From Gluconacetobacter sacchari (lineage in GTDB: Bacteria > Pseudomonadota > Alphaproteobacteria > Acetobacterales > Acetobacteraceae): a stretch of 64,000 bases of DNA. Location of the stretch: positions 1 to 64,000 of the forward strand of contig NZ_JABEQJ010000018.1 in the NCBI RefSeq assembly GCF_014174255.1. The letters run 5' to 3'. Of the stretch, positions 43,959 through 52,365 are shown one piece after another. The notes beneath the pieces were generated by a model that did no database searches, was not told where the DNA came from, and saw only the letters and a program-made list of their open reading frames with translations. Made by a program: the position numbers and the translations under genes. Each line of letters opens with the position of its first letter. Position 1 is the stretch's first letter.

Positions 43959-44962
43959 GGCGCAGCCAGCCAGTCCGCGAAACGCCTGGACAGGTCGGGC
44001 AGATGCTCCTGCCAGAAAACGGCGTTCATCGGCAGCGGCTGCACCGCCACATCATCGGGGCCCGCGTGATACAGCGCAGCAAACCGCGCCGTCTGCTCCG
44101 GCTGGGCCATGAAATGCAGCAGGCTGCGTGCCCGATCGCGCGTCGCATGGTCCAGGTCCGGCGCGACGCCCCACGACAGGCCGTCATCCAGGCTCTGCTC
44201 CCATTGCAGCCCGACATCGCGCTGCCCGGCCACCGCCGCCGTGACCTCGCCACCTGCCGCGCTGGTCATCAGCACGCTGCCATTGCCGATGATCCGCGCG
44301 GATTCCGCCGGGCTGGTCCACCACACGATATAGGGACGCAACTGGCTGAGCTTGCGGAACGCGCGCGCCACGCCTTCCGGCGTCGCCAGCACGGCATAGA
44401 TGTCGGCCGGCGCCACGCCATCGGCCATCAGCGCGATCTCCAGCGTCGAGCGCGGGTCCTTGCGCAGTCCCCGCTTGCCCGGATAGCGCACGACGTTCCA
44501 GAAATCACTCCAGTGCGGCGCCGCCGGAACGCGGCCGCGATCCCACGCCAGGGCGATCCCCTCGCGCAGGGCCGGCACGCCGCAGGCATCCGCGCTGCCG
44601 GGGGCGCCGCCCAGGCGCAGCAGCAGCCCCTGCATGCAGGCGGCGCGGGCGGTACTGTCTTCCATCAGCGCCACGGCCCAGGCACGGCCGCCGGCCTTGC
44701 GTCCGCCCGAAGGGCGCGGATCGCCGTTCCAGACATAGCGCAGAATGCCGACCCTCATCTGCGCGGCGAAGGGGCGGAAGAACGCCTTGTCCTGCGCCGC
44801 GCCCAAGGCGCCCCCCAGTCCATTCACCACCAGGGCATGCGTCCGCCACCCCGCCCACGCGGTCCCGCCGGTCGCCATGATCGCCAGCAGCAGCCCGATC
44901 AGAAGATGACGAAACGATCGGAGAATACGGAGCGGGCCGGACAGGGGGATGAACTTTCGCAA
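43955..44962 (-). CDS. ABC transporter periplasmic solute-binding protein
   Basis: A 335-residue exported protein with an N-terminal signal/anchor helix (HLLIGLLLAIMATGGTAWAGW). The type-II periplasmic binding fold is suggested by RVGILRYVWNGD, YPGKRGLRKDPRSTLEIALMADG, PYIVWWTSPAESARIIGNGSV and NAVFWQEHLPDL. This is the PotD/spermidine-like group. Ligand not assignable. It lies between the ATPase and the permease fragment. Confidence 0.78.
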   Translation of the reverse strand: MRKFIPLSGPLRILRSFRHLLIGLLLAIMATGGTAWAGWRTHALVVNGLGGALGAAQDKAFFRPFAAQMRVGILRYVWNGDPRPSGGRKAGGRAWAVALMEDSTARAACMQGLLLRLGGAPGSADACGVPALREGIALAWDRGRVPAAPHWSDFWNVVRYPGKRGLRKDPRSTLEIALMADGVAPADIYAVLATPEGVARAFRKLSQLRPYIVWWTSPAESARIIGNGSVLMTSAAGGEVTAAVAGQRDVGLQWEQSLDDGLSWGVAPDLDHATRDRARSLLHFMAQPEQTARFAALYHAGPDDVAVQPLPMNAVFWQEHLPDLSRRFADWLAAP

Positions 44963-45009
44963 GAGGCTGGATAACGGGAAACAGGACAGAACAGGCGGAG
45001 CCGACCACG

Positions 45010-46125
45010 CTAACGCATTTCACCCCGAAACGGAAAGGCCACCGCATGGGCCGGCTGCCAGGCCAGGCGCGCGGCCCGTCCGGCCACCAGCCCCGTCAGG
45101 TTCTGCGCCGGAGGGCGCCGGACCAGGACTTCCTGCCCATCCTCCAGGCGAAAGCGCAGCCGGATATGGTCGCCCATGTGATGCAGTCCCGCCAGCACCG
45201 CCGGCAGCGTGTCCTCGCCATCGTCATCGGCGCCCGGCCGGCCGGCCGGAAACAGGGTGGCGATCCGGTCGGGGCGGACACACAGCGTACACAACATGTC
45301 GCCCGCCAAACCCTGGCCGGCCATGGCCTCGACCCGCGCTCCGCTGGCCAGACGCACCGAAGCCAGATCGTCCTCGACCCACGCGACACGACCGGTCAGC
45401 GCGTTGGCATCGCCGAAGCCGGTGGCAACCCGGTCGCAGGCCGGCCGGTCGAACAATTCGGCCGCGCCGCCGATCTGCAACAGCGCGCGGCCGGACAGCA
45501 CGCCGATCGCGTCGCCCAGCAGCAACGCATCCTCGCGGTCTCCGGTCGTCAGGAGCAGCGTCAGGCCCTGCGCCCGCGCCACGCGGGCCAGCAGGCGGCG
45601 CATCGCCACCCGGTCCACACGCTCCAGCCCGGCGAACGGATCATCCAGCAGCAGGACGGAGGGCGCGAACACCAGCAACCGGCCCAGCCGCGCGCGCCAT
45701 TCATCCTGCGGGGTAAGAACGCGCGGCCGGCTGGACGCACGGCCGTCCAGCCCCAGCAGGGCCAGCACCGCGTCCACCCGCGCCGCCACCGCCGGACGCG
45801 CCATGCGGCGCGCCTCCAGCGGAAAGGCCAGGTTGCGCCGCACGGTCAGATGCGCGAACAGCGGATCGCGCGCGCTGAACAGCCCCAGCCCCCGATGCCC
45901 CGCCGGCCGCGCCGTCACGTCCCGCCCGTCGAGCAGGATCCGCCCGGCCACGCGCGGCAGATGGCCGGCCAGCGTATCGAGCAGGCGCGACAGATCGGCC
46001 GCCCGATCGCCCAGCAATGCCAGGCAGCCGCCAGGCGCGATGGAAAAGGACAGCGCGGGAGCGGCGGGCTCCACCGGCGCGCACACAAATCCGCGAACGT
46101 CAAGACGTGGAAGGAGGGGAGCCAT
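45010..46125 (-). CDS. Degenerate ABC ATPase (PotA/ThiQ-like) without Walker A lysine
   Basis: A 371-residue protein with the domain order of CUT/PotA ATPases, including a C-terminal TOBE domain (DMLCTLCVRPDRIATLFPAG, VRRPPAQNLTGL). Catalytic motifs are lost. Walker A reads G39-DRAADL-S46, so the GK[ST] core is missing. The Q-loop reads SARDPLFAHLTVRRN, and the signature LSGGQ is replaced by LTPQDEWRAR. Walker B is VLLLDDPFAGLE, with Asp for Glu, and the switch His is Gly-Asp in LLTTGDREDALLLGD. The frame is open and long, so it is not an ordinary pseudogene. ATP hydrolysis is unlikely. Start taken at the ATG at 46125. Confidence 0.75.
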   Translation of the reverse strand: MAPLLPRLDVRGFVCAPVEPAAPALSFSIAPGGCLALLGDRAADLSRLLDTLAGHLPRVAGRILLDGRDVTARPAGHRGLGLFSARDPLFAHLTVRRNLAFPLEARRMARPAVAARVDAVLALLGLDGRASSRPRVLTPQDEWRARLGRLLVFAPSVLLLDDPFAGLERVDRVAMRRLLARVARAQGLTLLLTTGDREDALLLGDAIGVLSGRALLQIGGAAELFDRPACDRVATGFGDANALTGRVAWVEDDLASVRLASGARVEAMAGQGLAGDMLCTLCVRPDRIATLFPAGRPGADDDGEDTLPAVLAGLHHMGDHIRLRFRLEDGQEVLVRRPPAQNLTGLVAGRAARLAWQPAHAVAFPFRGEMR

Positions 46126-46434
46126 GCGCGAAGCGAAACCTGCCTGGACGGAGCGAACGCCCCCGAGTGTAGACAAGCCGCATGAAAGATACGACCGATC
46201 TTGCGGCGCCGGCCCGTAAAATCGGCCCGAAGACAGGGCGGACGGCCGGCCGGCGCCGGCTGACGGGTCGTTGCCAAGGCGCGCGAACTGGCCGATCATC
46301 GGGCGCGAGACCCGCGCCGCCGCCCACCGTACGCCCAAGGCGGCCATCGCCAGCCGCGCCGCGATCAGCTATCTGGCCAGGCGGACATTCCGGCGGCACG
46401 CCCGCCAACGCAGCAGAGGGACGAAGCAAGGACC
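46126..46434. other. 309-base spacer between divergent ABC and holin-like genes
   Basis: Apart from the short coupled frame at 46271-46438 reported separately, I see no conserved gene. An ATG-initiated frame at 46182 (MKDTTDLAAPARKIGP) lacks a ribosome site and runs through the next gene out of frame. Divergent promoters must lie here; none is convincing by eye. Confidence 0.5.
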
Positions 46435-46438
46435 ATGA
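46271..46438 (+). CDS. Possible small basic protein, translationally coupled upstream frame
   Basis: A 55-codon frame from a TTG, ending in TGA that overlaps the ATG of the holin-like gene (ATGA). The product is strongly basic (RETRAAAHRTPKAAIASR, ISYLARRTFRRHARQ). The stop overlap hints at real translation, but no ribosome site is convincing and the family is unknown. The upstream member of YqjD/YqjE-type pairs sits in this position, which is only a loose analogy. Confidence 0.35.
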   Translation: MPRRANWPIIGRETRAAAHRTPKAAIASRAAISYLARRTFRRHARQRSRGTKQGP

Positions 46439-46875
46439 AGATAGCCGAACTTGGCAAAGCCACCCTCCAGGCGGAACTGACCGTCCGCCGCGAGATGGCC
46501 ATCCGCATAGGCAGGCAAGTGGCGTTCCTGGTCGTCGCCGCCGTGTTCGGCCTGCTGGCCATCCTGTCGGGACATGCGCTGCTCTGGGCCTTCGCGTACC
46601 AGACCCTGGGGTTCAGCGTGCTCGGCGCCGCCATCCTGGTCTTCCTGGTCGATGCCGCGATGGCGCTGGTGTTCCTGCTGCTGGGCCGCCGCTCGATCAT
46701 GACGGCGACCGAAATCCGTTCCCGCTTCGCCCGCGAACACGCAATGAACGAACTGCGGCAGGCCCTGGCCCTGACCGCCATCACCTCCGCCATCGCCGGG
46801 CCGGTCGGCCGTCAGGCCCTGCGCGCGATCCTGCACGCCATCCGCTCGCTCTTCGGCCGCAAGGCCGGCCTCTGA
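46435..46875 (+). CDS. Phage-holin-superfamily membrane protein (YqjE-like)
   Basis: A 146-residue protein with two hydrophobic helices (VAFLVVAAVFGLLAILSGHA and LGAAILVFLVDAAMALVFLL) between a basic amphipathic N-terminus (TLQAELTVRREMAIRIG) and a C-terminal helical tail. This is the Phage_holin_3_6/YqjE layout, usually linked to envelope stress and not to phage. AAGGACC precedes the ATG. Confidence 0.72.
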   Translation: MKIAELGKATLQAELTVRREMAIRIGRQVAFLVVAAVFGLLAILSGHALLWAFAYQTLGFSVLGAAILVFLVDAAMALVFLLLGRRSIMTATEIRSRFAREHAMNELRQALALTAITSAIAGPVGRQALRAILHAIRSLFGRKAGL

Positions 46876-47180
46876 CCCCTCGATCTCTCCCGCATCGCGG
46901 GAGAGACGCCAAAGTCGGTTGGGGACCATGCTGAAATTGCATTGGCCCCCGCCGATCATTTCTGGAAACGTGCCCGGCAGTCACAATTTCATGAGCATGC
47001 GGGACCATATGCGTGCGCATGACAGCAGGAAAGCCGGGTAGCGACAAGGATGGCGGACTCCGAGCGTAGTGCGCGGGCACGATCCTTTGGACGTCGTCTG
47101 ACCCATGAACATGCGGCCCGGCAGGGCCGGCCAGGCATTGCGCCCGCGCGGGCCCGGGCGATCGACCCGGCCGACCGGAC
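46876..47180. other. 305-base spacer with terminator-like hairpin
   Basis: A perfect 10 bp stem (TCTCTCCCGC/GCGGGAGAGA, 46884-46906) follows the holin-like stop, without a U-run. Further right a small palindrome ATGCG-TG-CGCAT lies at 47009-47020, inside the likely promoter region of the efflux operon. It could be an operator, but no regulator gene is adjacent. No coding signal seen. Confidence 0.5.
46884..46906 (+). terminator. Hairpin after holin-like gene
   Basis: Ten-base perfect stem with a three-base loop starting nine bases after the stop codon. Lacks a following T-run, so either factor-assisted or a stabilising 3' end. Confidence 0.45.
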
Positions 47181-49415
47181 ATGAGCATCCGGCTGGTCCC
47201 GCCGCACGCGGCGCTGCATGTCCCGCGTTCGCTGGCCCGGCTCGGCGGGTTCACCTTTCCCGAGTGGAAAGCGCTCCTGCCCACCATCGGCTATACCGCC
47301 CGCGCGCTGCTGTCGGTCGGGCTGGCCCTGTTCCTGTCGTTCTTCTTCCAGCTCCAGACGCCGATGTCGTCGGTCACGACGGTCCTGATCGTGGCCAACC
47401 CGGTCGTCGGCGCGATGGTCTCCAAGAGCTTCTGGCGCATCTTCGGCACGGTGATCGGGGCCGCGGCGGCCGTGCTGCTGATGGCAGCCTTTCCCCAGTC
47501 GCCGATGCTGTATTTCATGGGCCTGTCGCTCATCATCGGCCTCGCCTGCTGCGTGTCGACGCTGCTGCGGTTCTTCAAGGCCTATGCCGCGGTGCTGGCG
47601 GGCTACACCATCGTCCTGGTCTCGGTGTCCACCTTCGCCGACCCCGACGGCATCTTCATGGCGGCCATGTCGCGCCTGTCGGCGGTCACGGTCGGCATCG
47701 TCAGCACGGCGGTGGTGTTCCTGGTCACCTCGGTCAGCCGGCCGGAGAAGGTCCTGCGCCAGGTCGACCAGACATTGCGCACCATCACCAGCCTGTTCTC
47801 GCGCCCCGCGGACCTGGAAGACGCGCCCGCCGCCCGCACGCCGATGCCCGACGATCGCGGCCAGCCGCTGTCGTTCCGCGCCATGACGCTGACCAGCTAC
47901 GACGCGCGGGCCCGCCTGCTGTCGCAGGCCAACGCGCTGGTCGAATCGATCGAATATGCCGCCGCCGACAATTTCGCGATCGGCCGCCGGGCGGACGGCC
48001 TGCGCGCGGGCGTGGCCAGGCTGCTGGGGCTGCTCAGCACCCATCATCCGATCTGGCGGAACGAGCCTCCGGAAAATCCGCAGACGACCGCCGCCCGCGA
48101 CCTGGTGCATGAGGTCATGGCCGGCTTCGCCGTCGCGCCGCCGGAAAACCTGCACCTGGAAGACCCGGGCCAGATGCGCGCCCGCCTCGCCGCCGCCATC
48201 ACCACCCTGGACGCCCTGTCGGAGCAGACGAAAGACCTGCCCACGATCGCCTTCATCGACAACGAACGCGACATTCTGGCCCAACTGCACGAGGCGCTGG
48301 ACGATTTCGTGGGGCGGCAGGCCGATGTGCGGCCCATCAGCCTGCGGCTCTATTTCGACTGGCCCTCGGCGCTGCGCAACGGCACGCGCGGCGCGTTCGT
48401 GACCTTGCTGGGCTGCCTGATCTGGTATGTCTTCCGCTGGACGAACGGCGCCAACATGCTCACCTACCTGATCCCGGCCTCGTGCCTGCTGGCCACCAGC
48501 CCGGTGGCATCGCGCGCCAGCGCCCTGTTCGCCAGCGGCACCTTTGCCGCGATCCCCGCCGCCTTCATCTGCCAGACCTTCCTGCTGCCCCGGATCGACG
48601 GCTACCCGCTGCTGTGGCTGTCGCTGTCGATCTGCCTGCTGCCGGGCATCTGGCTGCAATTCCATCCCCGCCACGCCATGCGGGGCTTCGGCTATGCGGT
48701 ATTCTTCAACGCCATGGTGCAGATCCGCAACCCGATTTCCTATGACGACCTGTCGCTGATGAATGTCTGGCTGGCCTACCTGATCGCGGTGATCGGCCTG
48801 GCGCTGGTCTTCCGGGTCATCCTGCCCTCCGACCACCGGCTGGATACCGGCCGGCTGGTGATGTCGATCAACCGCGCGACCCAGCGGCTGGCGCGCCTGC
48901 CGTTGCACCGTCAGGTCGACTGGCCGGTGTGGGAGAACCTGCAAATGCAGAAGATCCTGCGCATGATCCAGCGTTTCTCGCTGGTCGCCCCTCCCAGGCG
49001 CGTCTACGAAACCACCGACGCGGCGTTCATCTGCGTCTCGGTGGGGCGCCTGATCGCCCGGTTGCGGCACCTGGCACGGAATCCGGCGGTCCACGAGCAC
49101 GACCGCGTACGCACGCTCCTGGCCCTGGCCTCCTTCCGGCATCTATGCCGCCAGCCGGCCCGCACCGCGCAGATGCTCCGTACCGCGGCGCAGGAGGTGA
49201 TGCGCGATGTCGAGGACCGCCCCGCCCTGTCCCACGTTCCCACCCGGCGCATTGCTGCCTGCCTGGAACAGGCATCGCTCCTGGTAGACTCGGCCCCCGG
49301 ATTCTTTCACAAACAAGGCCCCTTGCAATTGCCGGGCGACATGCCCGGCGCCAACGGCAGACTGAATATGGCCATCCCGCCCCAGGCGCGTTCGTTCGGA
49401 ATGAGAGTCGCGTGA
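47181..49415 (+). CDS. FUSC-family inner-membrane efflux protein (AaeB-like)
   Basis: A 744-residue protein with two blocks of about five to six helices separated by a soluble stretch, the FUSC/AaeB architecture. Block 1 begins ALLSVGLALFLSFFFQLQTPMSSVTTVLIV, and block 2 begins SALRNGTRGAFVTLLGCLIWYVF. The TPMSSVTTVLIV motif is highly typical. AaeB-type proteins expel hydroxylated aromatic acids. It leads a four-gene operon with DUF1656, HlyD-type adaptor and NodT-type outer-membrane factor, a complete tripartite pump. Substrate unknown. Confidence 0.93.
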   Translation: MSIRLVPPHAALHVPRSLARLGGFTFPEWKALLPTIGYTARALLSVGLALFLSFFFQLQTPMSSVTTVLIVANPVVGAMVSKSFWRIFGTVIGAAAAVLLMAAFPQSPMLYFMGLSLIIGLACCVSTLLRFFKAYAAVLAGYTIVLVSVSTFADPDGIFMAAMSRLSAVTVGIVSTAVVFLVTSVSRPEKVLRQVDQTLRTITSLFSRPADLEDAPAARTPMPDDRGQPLSFRAMTLTSYDARARLLSQANALVESIEYAAADNFAIGRRADGLRAGVARLLGLLSTHHPIWRNEPPENPQTTAARDLVHEVMAGFAVAPPENLHLEDPGQMRARLAAAITTLDALSEQTKDLPTIAFIDNERDILAQLHEALDDFVGRQADVRPISLRLYFDWPSALRNGTRGAFVTLLGCLIWYVFRWTNGANMLTYLIPASCLLATSPVASRASALFASGTFAAIPAAFICQTFLLPRIDGYPLLWLSLSICLLPGIWLQFHPRHAMRGFGYAVFFNAMVQIRNPISYDDLSLMNVWLAYLIAVIGLALVFRVILPSDHRLDTGRLVMSINRATQRLARLPLHRQVDWPVWENLQMQKILRMIQRFSLVAPPRRVYETTDAAFICVSVGRLIARLRHLARNPAVHEHDRVRTLLALASFRHLCRQPARTAQMLRTAAQEVMRDVEDRPALSHVPTRRIAACLEQASLLVDSAPGFFHKQGPLQLPGDMPGANGRLNMAIPPQARSFGMRVA

Positions 49416-49609
49416 TGCTGACCGAGTTCAATTTCTTCGGCGTCTTCATGGCGCCGATCGTCGTCTACGCGGTCGCCGCCCTGCCGGTGACGATGCTGAT
49501 CCGCTTCCTGCTGTGGTGGAGCGGGATCATGAAATGGTTCTGGCATCTCGCGCTGTTCGAGGTCGCCTTGTACACGTCCGTTCTATGCCTGATGATCCTG
49601 TTCGTCTGA
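49415..49609 (+). CDS. DUF1656 small membrane protein of the FUSC pump
   Basis: A 64-residue protein with two helices (FMAPIVVYAVAALPVTMLIRFLL and HLALFEVALYTSVLCLMILFV) and the family start MLTEFNFFGVFMAP. DUF1656/AaeX-like proteins always accompany FUSC pumps. Its ATG overlaps the FUSC stop (TGATG), indicating translational coupling. Confidence 0.92.
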   Translation: MLTEFNFFGVFMAPIVVYAVAALPVTMLIRFLLWWSGIMKWFWHLALFEVALYTSVLCLMILFV

Positions 49610-49652
49610 GAAACGACCGAACAACTGCCCCCTTGCTAGGTCCGAGAGAGAC

Positions 49653-50564
49653 ATGCCCCTTCTACGCACCCTGATCCGCGTGGTCCTGACCCTGAGCGTC
49701 GTCGCGCTGGCGATCGTCCTGGGGGTGACCCTGTGGGACACGTACATGATCGCCCCCTGGACGCGCGACGGGCGCGTGCGCGTCTACGTGGTGGACGTGG
49801 CGCCCGAAATTCCCGGCACGGTGGTGCAGGTCCCGGTGGTCGACAACCAGTTCGTCCACAAGGGCGACCCGCTGTTCGTGCTGGACCCGGTGCGCTTCCG
49901 CCTGGCGATCCGCGAGGCCCAGGCCCGCCTGGACGGCGCGGAGGAAGAGCTGAAGCTGAAGCGCAACGACGCCAAGCGCCGCATGGGCCTGGGCGGCATC
50001 GTGTCGGCCGAGGAACAGGAAGTCTTCAACTCCAACGTGGCGACGCAGGTGGCGACGGTCGACGCGGCCCGCGCGGCGCTGGACCTGGCGAAGCTGAACC
50101 TGCAACGCTCGGTGCTGTACTCGCCGGTCAACGGCTACGTGACCAACCTGAACCTGCGGGTGGGCGATTATCTGACGGCGGGCCAGCCCCGCCTGGCGGT
50201 GATCGACGCGGATTCCTACTGGGTCAACGGGTATTTCGAAGAAACCAAGATGTGGGGCGTGCATGTCGGCGACGTGGCCCGGGTGAAGCTGATGGGCTAC
50301 AAGCAGATCATCCCCGGCCATGTCGTGTCGATCGCGCGCGGCATCAACGACCAGAACGGCAATCCGGACCGGCTGGGCTTGCAGGACGTCAACCCGATCT
50401 TCACCTGGGTCCGCCTGGCGCAGCGCATTCCGGTGCGCATCCATCTGGACCGTGTGCCCGAGAGCGTGACGCTGGCGGCCGGCATGACCTGCACGGTCAG
50501 CGTCGGCCCGCAATCGCGCAGCCAGAAGGGGCATCTGACCACCTGGCTGCAAGATCATCTGTAA
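49653..50564 (+). CDS. HlyD-family periplasmic adaptor of the FUSC pump (AaeA-like)
   Basis: A 303-residue membrane-fusion protein. It has an N-terminal helix (LTLSVVALAIVLGVTLW), the AaeA-type WTRDGRVRVYVVDVAPEIPGTV lipoyl start, a coiled-coil hairpin (about 85-150, EAQARLDGAEEELKLKRND), NLNLRVGDYLTAGQPRLAVID and the beta-barrel. It links the inner-membrane FUSC protein to the outer-membrane factor. Confidence 0.94.
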   Translation: MPLLRTLIRVVLTLSVVALAIVLGVTLWDTYMIAPWTRDGRVRVYVVDVAPEIPGTVVQVPVVDNQFVHKGDPLFVLDPVRFRLAIREAQARLDGAEEELKLKRNDAKRRMGLGGIVSAEEQEVFNSNVATQVATVDAARAALDLAKLNLQRSVLYSPVNGYVTNLNLRVGDYLTAGQPRLAVIDADSYWVNGYFEETKMWGVHVGDVARVKLMGYKQIIPGHVVSIARGINDQNGNPDRLGLQDVNPIFTWVRLAQRIPVRIHLDRVPESVTLAAGMTCTVSVGPQSRSQKGHLTTWLQDHL

Positions 50565-50580
50565 GGCCCCCGGCGCGAGC

Positions 50581-52101
50581 ATGACCAGCATGACGACGAA
50601 AACCCGACGGACCGGCCTGGTCCTGACCTCGGCGCTGCTCATGGCGGGCTGCACGGTGGGCCCGCGCTACCAGCCCGACCGGATGAAGCTGCCCGCGCAC
50701 TTCACCGAGGACGAACACCCCGCCACCGATGCCGAGATCGCGCGCACCACGGTCGAACTGAAGGATTGGTGGCACCGGTTCGGCGATGCCGAACTGGACC
50801 GGCTGGTCGACCGCGCGATCAGCGGCAATTACGACCTGCAAATCGCCGGCCAGCGCATCCTGGCGGAGCGCGCGCTGCGCGACAGCCAGGCATCGGCCTG
50901 GTATCCGCAGATCGACGCCCACACCACCGACGGCGATTCGCGCTTTTCCATCAACATCGACAACTGGCCGCTGCGCCCCGGCAATCCGGCCAACCGCCCC
51001 GGCGCGTCCTATCTTTCCTATGGCGTCAGCGCGAGCTGGCAGATAGACGTGTTCGGCCGCATCCGCCGCAGCGTCGAAGCGCAGGAACGCGCGGTGGAAG
51101 AGACGATCGAGGATCGGCGCGCGGTGCTGATGACCATGCTCTCGGCCCTGGTCAGCGACTATATGGTGCTGCGCGACACGCAGTTGCGGCTGGAGATCTC
51201 GAACCGCAACATCCGCGTGGCGCAGGAAGCCTACGACCTGACTCAGCGCCTGTATCTGGAAGGCGTGGGCAACACGTTGCAGATCGCGCAGGCGAAGGCG
51301 GAGCTGGACAGCCAGCTTGCGGCGCGCGAGCCGCTGCGCACCCACATCGCGCAGATCACGCATGCCATCGACGTGCTGATGGGCCAGATGCCCGGCACGA
51401 CGGAAGCCGAGCTGAAGATCGCCCGCCCGCTGCCGAAGGTGCCGGACTTCCCGGCGACGCTCCCCTCGATCGTGCTGGCCAACCGTCCGGATATCCGCCG
51501 GGCGGAACGCGCCTATGCCGAGGCCACGGCCCGGATCGGGGTCGCGGTGGCGCAGATGTATCCGAATTTCAGCATCCCGCTGAGCTTCAACCCCAACGCC
51601 TCGGCGATGTACCAGCTTTTCCAGGCCGGAGCGCTGAGCTGGCAGTTCTTCATGCTGGCCTCGCTCCCGCTGGCGCATGGCGGCAAGCTGACGGCGCAGG
51701 TGCGCGGCATGCAGGCGGCGGCGGAAGCCAGCCGGCTGGGCTACCGCCAGACGGTGCTGACGGCCTTCCGCGAGGTCGAGGACGCGATGGCGGCCTGGCA
51801 TGACGACGTGGAACATACCGAATTGCTGCACCAGGCCGCGACCGACAGCCGGCTGGCCAGCGACCGCGCCCGCAAGCTCTACAGCGCCGGCCTGGTGGGC
51901 TTCCTGGATGTGCTGACAACCGAGCGCACCGCCCTGGCCGCCGAAAACGCCGAGGCCGAGGCCCGGCTGGAACGGTTGCAGGACGCGGTCAATCTCTACA
52001 CCGCCATGGGCGCGGGCTGGCAGGGCGTGGCCGTCACCGCCACCAGCCTGCCCGTCTCGCTGGAAAAACAGAACCTCCTGGCGCGCGCCTTCAAGGAATA
52101 G
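50581..52101 (+). CDS. NodT-family outer-membrane efflux lipoprotein
   Basis: The outer-membrane channel of the pump, 506 residues. A lipobox LLMAGC near residue 24 follows a signal peptide, so it is a lipoprotein like OprM/NodT. The internal duplication is readable as two OEP halves (WWHRFGDAELDRLVDRAI near 60; LANRPDIRRAERAYAEATARIGVAVAQMYPNF near 300). Last gene of the efflux operon. Confidence 0.94.
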   Translation: MTSMTTKTRRTGLVLTSALLMAGCTVGPRYQPDRMKLPAHFTEDEHPATDAEIARTTVELKDWWHRFGDAELDRLVDRAISGNYDLQIAGQRILAERALRDSQASAWYPQIDAHTTDGDSRFSINIDNWPLRPGNPANRPGASYLSYGVSASWQIDVFGRIRRSVEAQERAVEETIEDRRAVLMTMLSALVSDYMVLRDTQLRLEISNRNIRVAQEAYDLTQRLYLEGVGNTLQIAQAKAELDSQLAAREPLRTHIAQITHAIDVLMGQMPGTTEAELKIARPLPKVPDFPATLPSIVLANRPDIRRAERAYAEATARIGVAVAQMYPNFSIPLSFNPNASAMYQLFQAGALSWQFFMLASLPLAHGGKLTAQVRGMQAAAEASRLGYRQTVLTAFREVEDAMAAWHDDVEHTELLHQAATDSRLASDRARKLYSAGLVGFLDVLTTERTALAAENAEAEARLERLQDAVNLYTAMGAGWQGVAVTATSLPVSLEKQNLLARAFKE

Positions 52102-52177
52102 GCGCCGGCGCGGCGGCACGCGCCCCCGGCCGATCGATCCCCTTCGCGACACGACCCTCCAGGGCACCCGCAACCGC

Positions 52178-52201
52178 GCCGGCGCGATGCCGCGCGCCGG
52201 C
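52178..52201. terminator. Hairpin after the efflux operon
   Basis: Arms GCCGGCGCG (52178-52186) and CGCGCCGGC (52193-52201). No T-run follows, so termination strength is uncertain. The rest of the 264-base spacer to the next gene is AT-rich near 52225-52300, a likely promoter region. A small frame at 52187-52369 there has no support as a gene. Confidence 0.4.
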
Positions 52202-52365
52202 CGGCGATCATTCGTCGCCCGTCGCGCGCATTATAAATTTATTTACGATCGCCGTATAAAATTCCGTCGAATGGTATTTCGGAAAAAAAGAATTTCAGGA
52301 CAAGACGAAGAAAAGCGACAGTCCAGTCGAAATTTTCCGCTGCGAGCCTTCTTTGGACGGACCAG

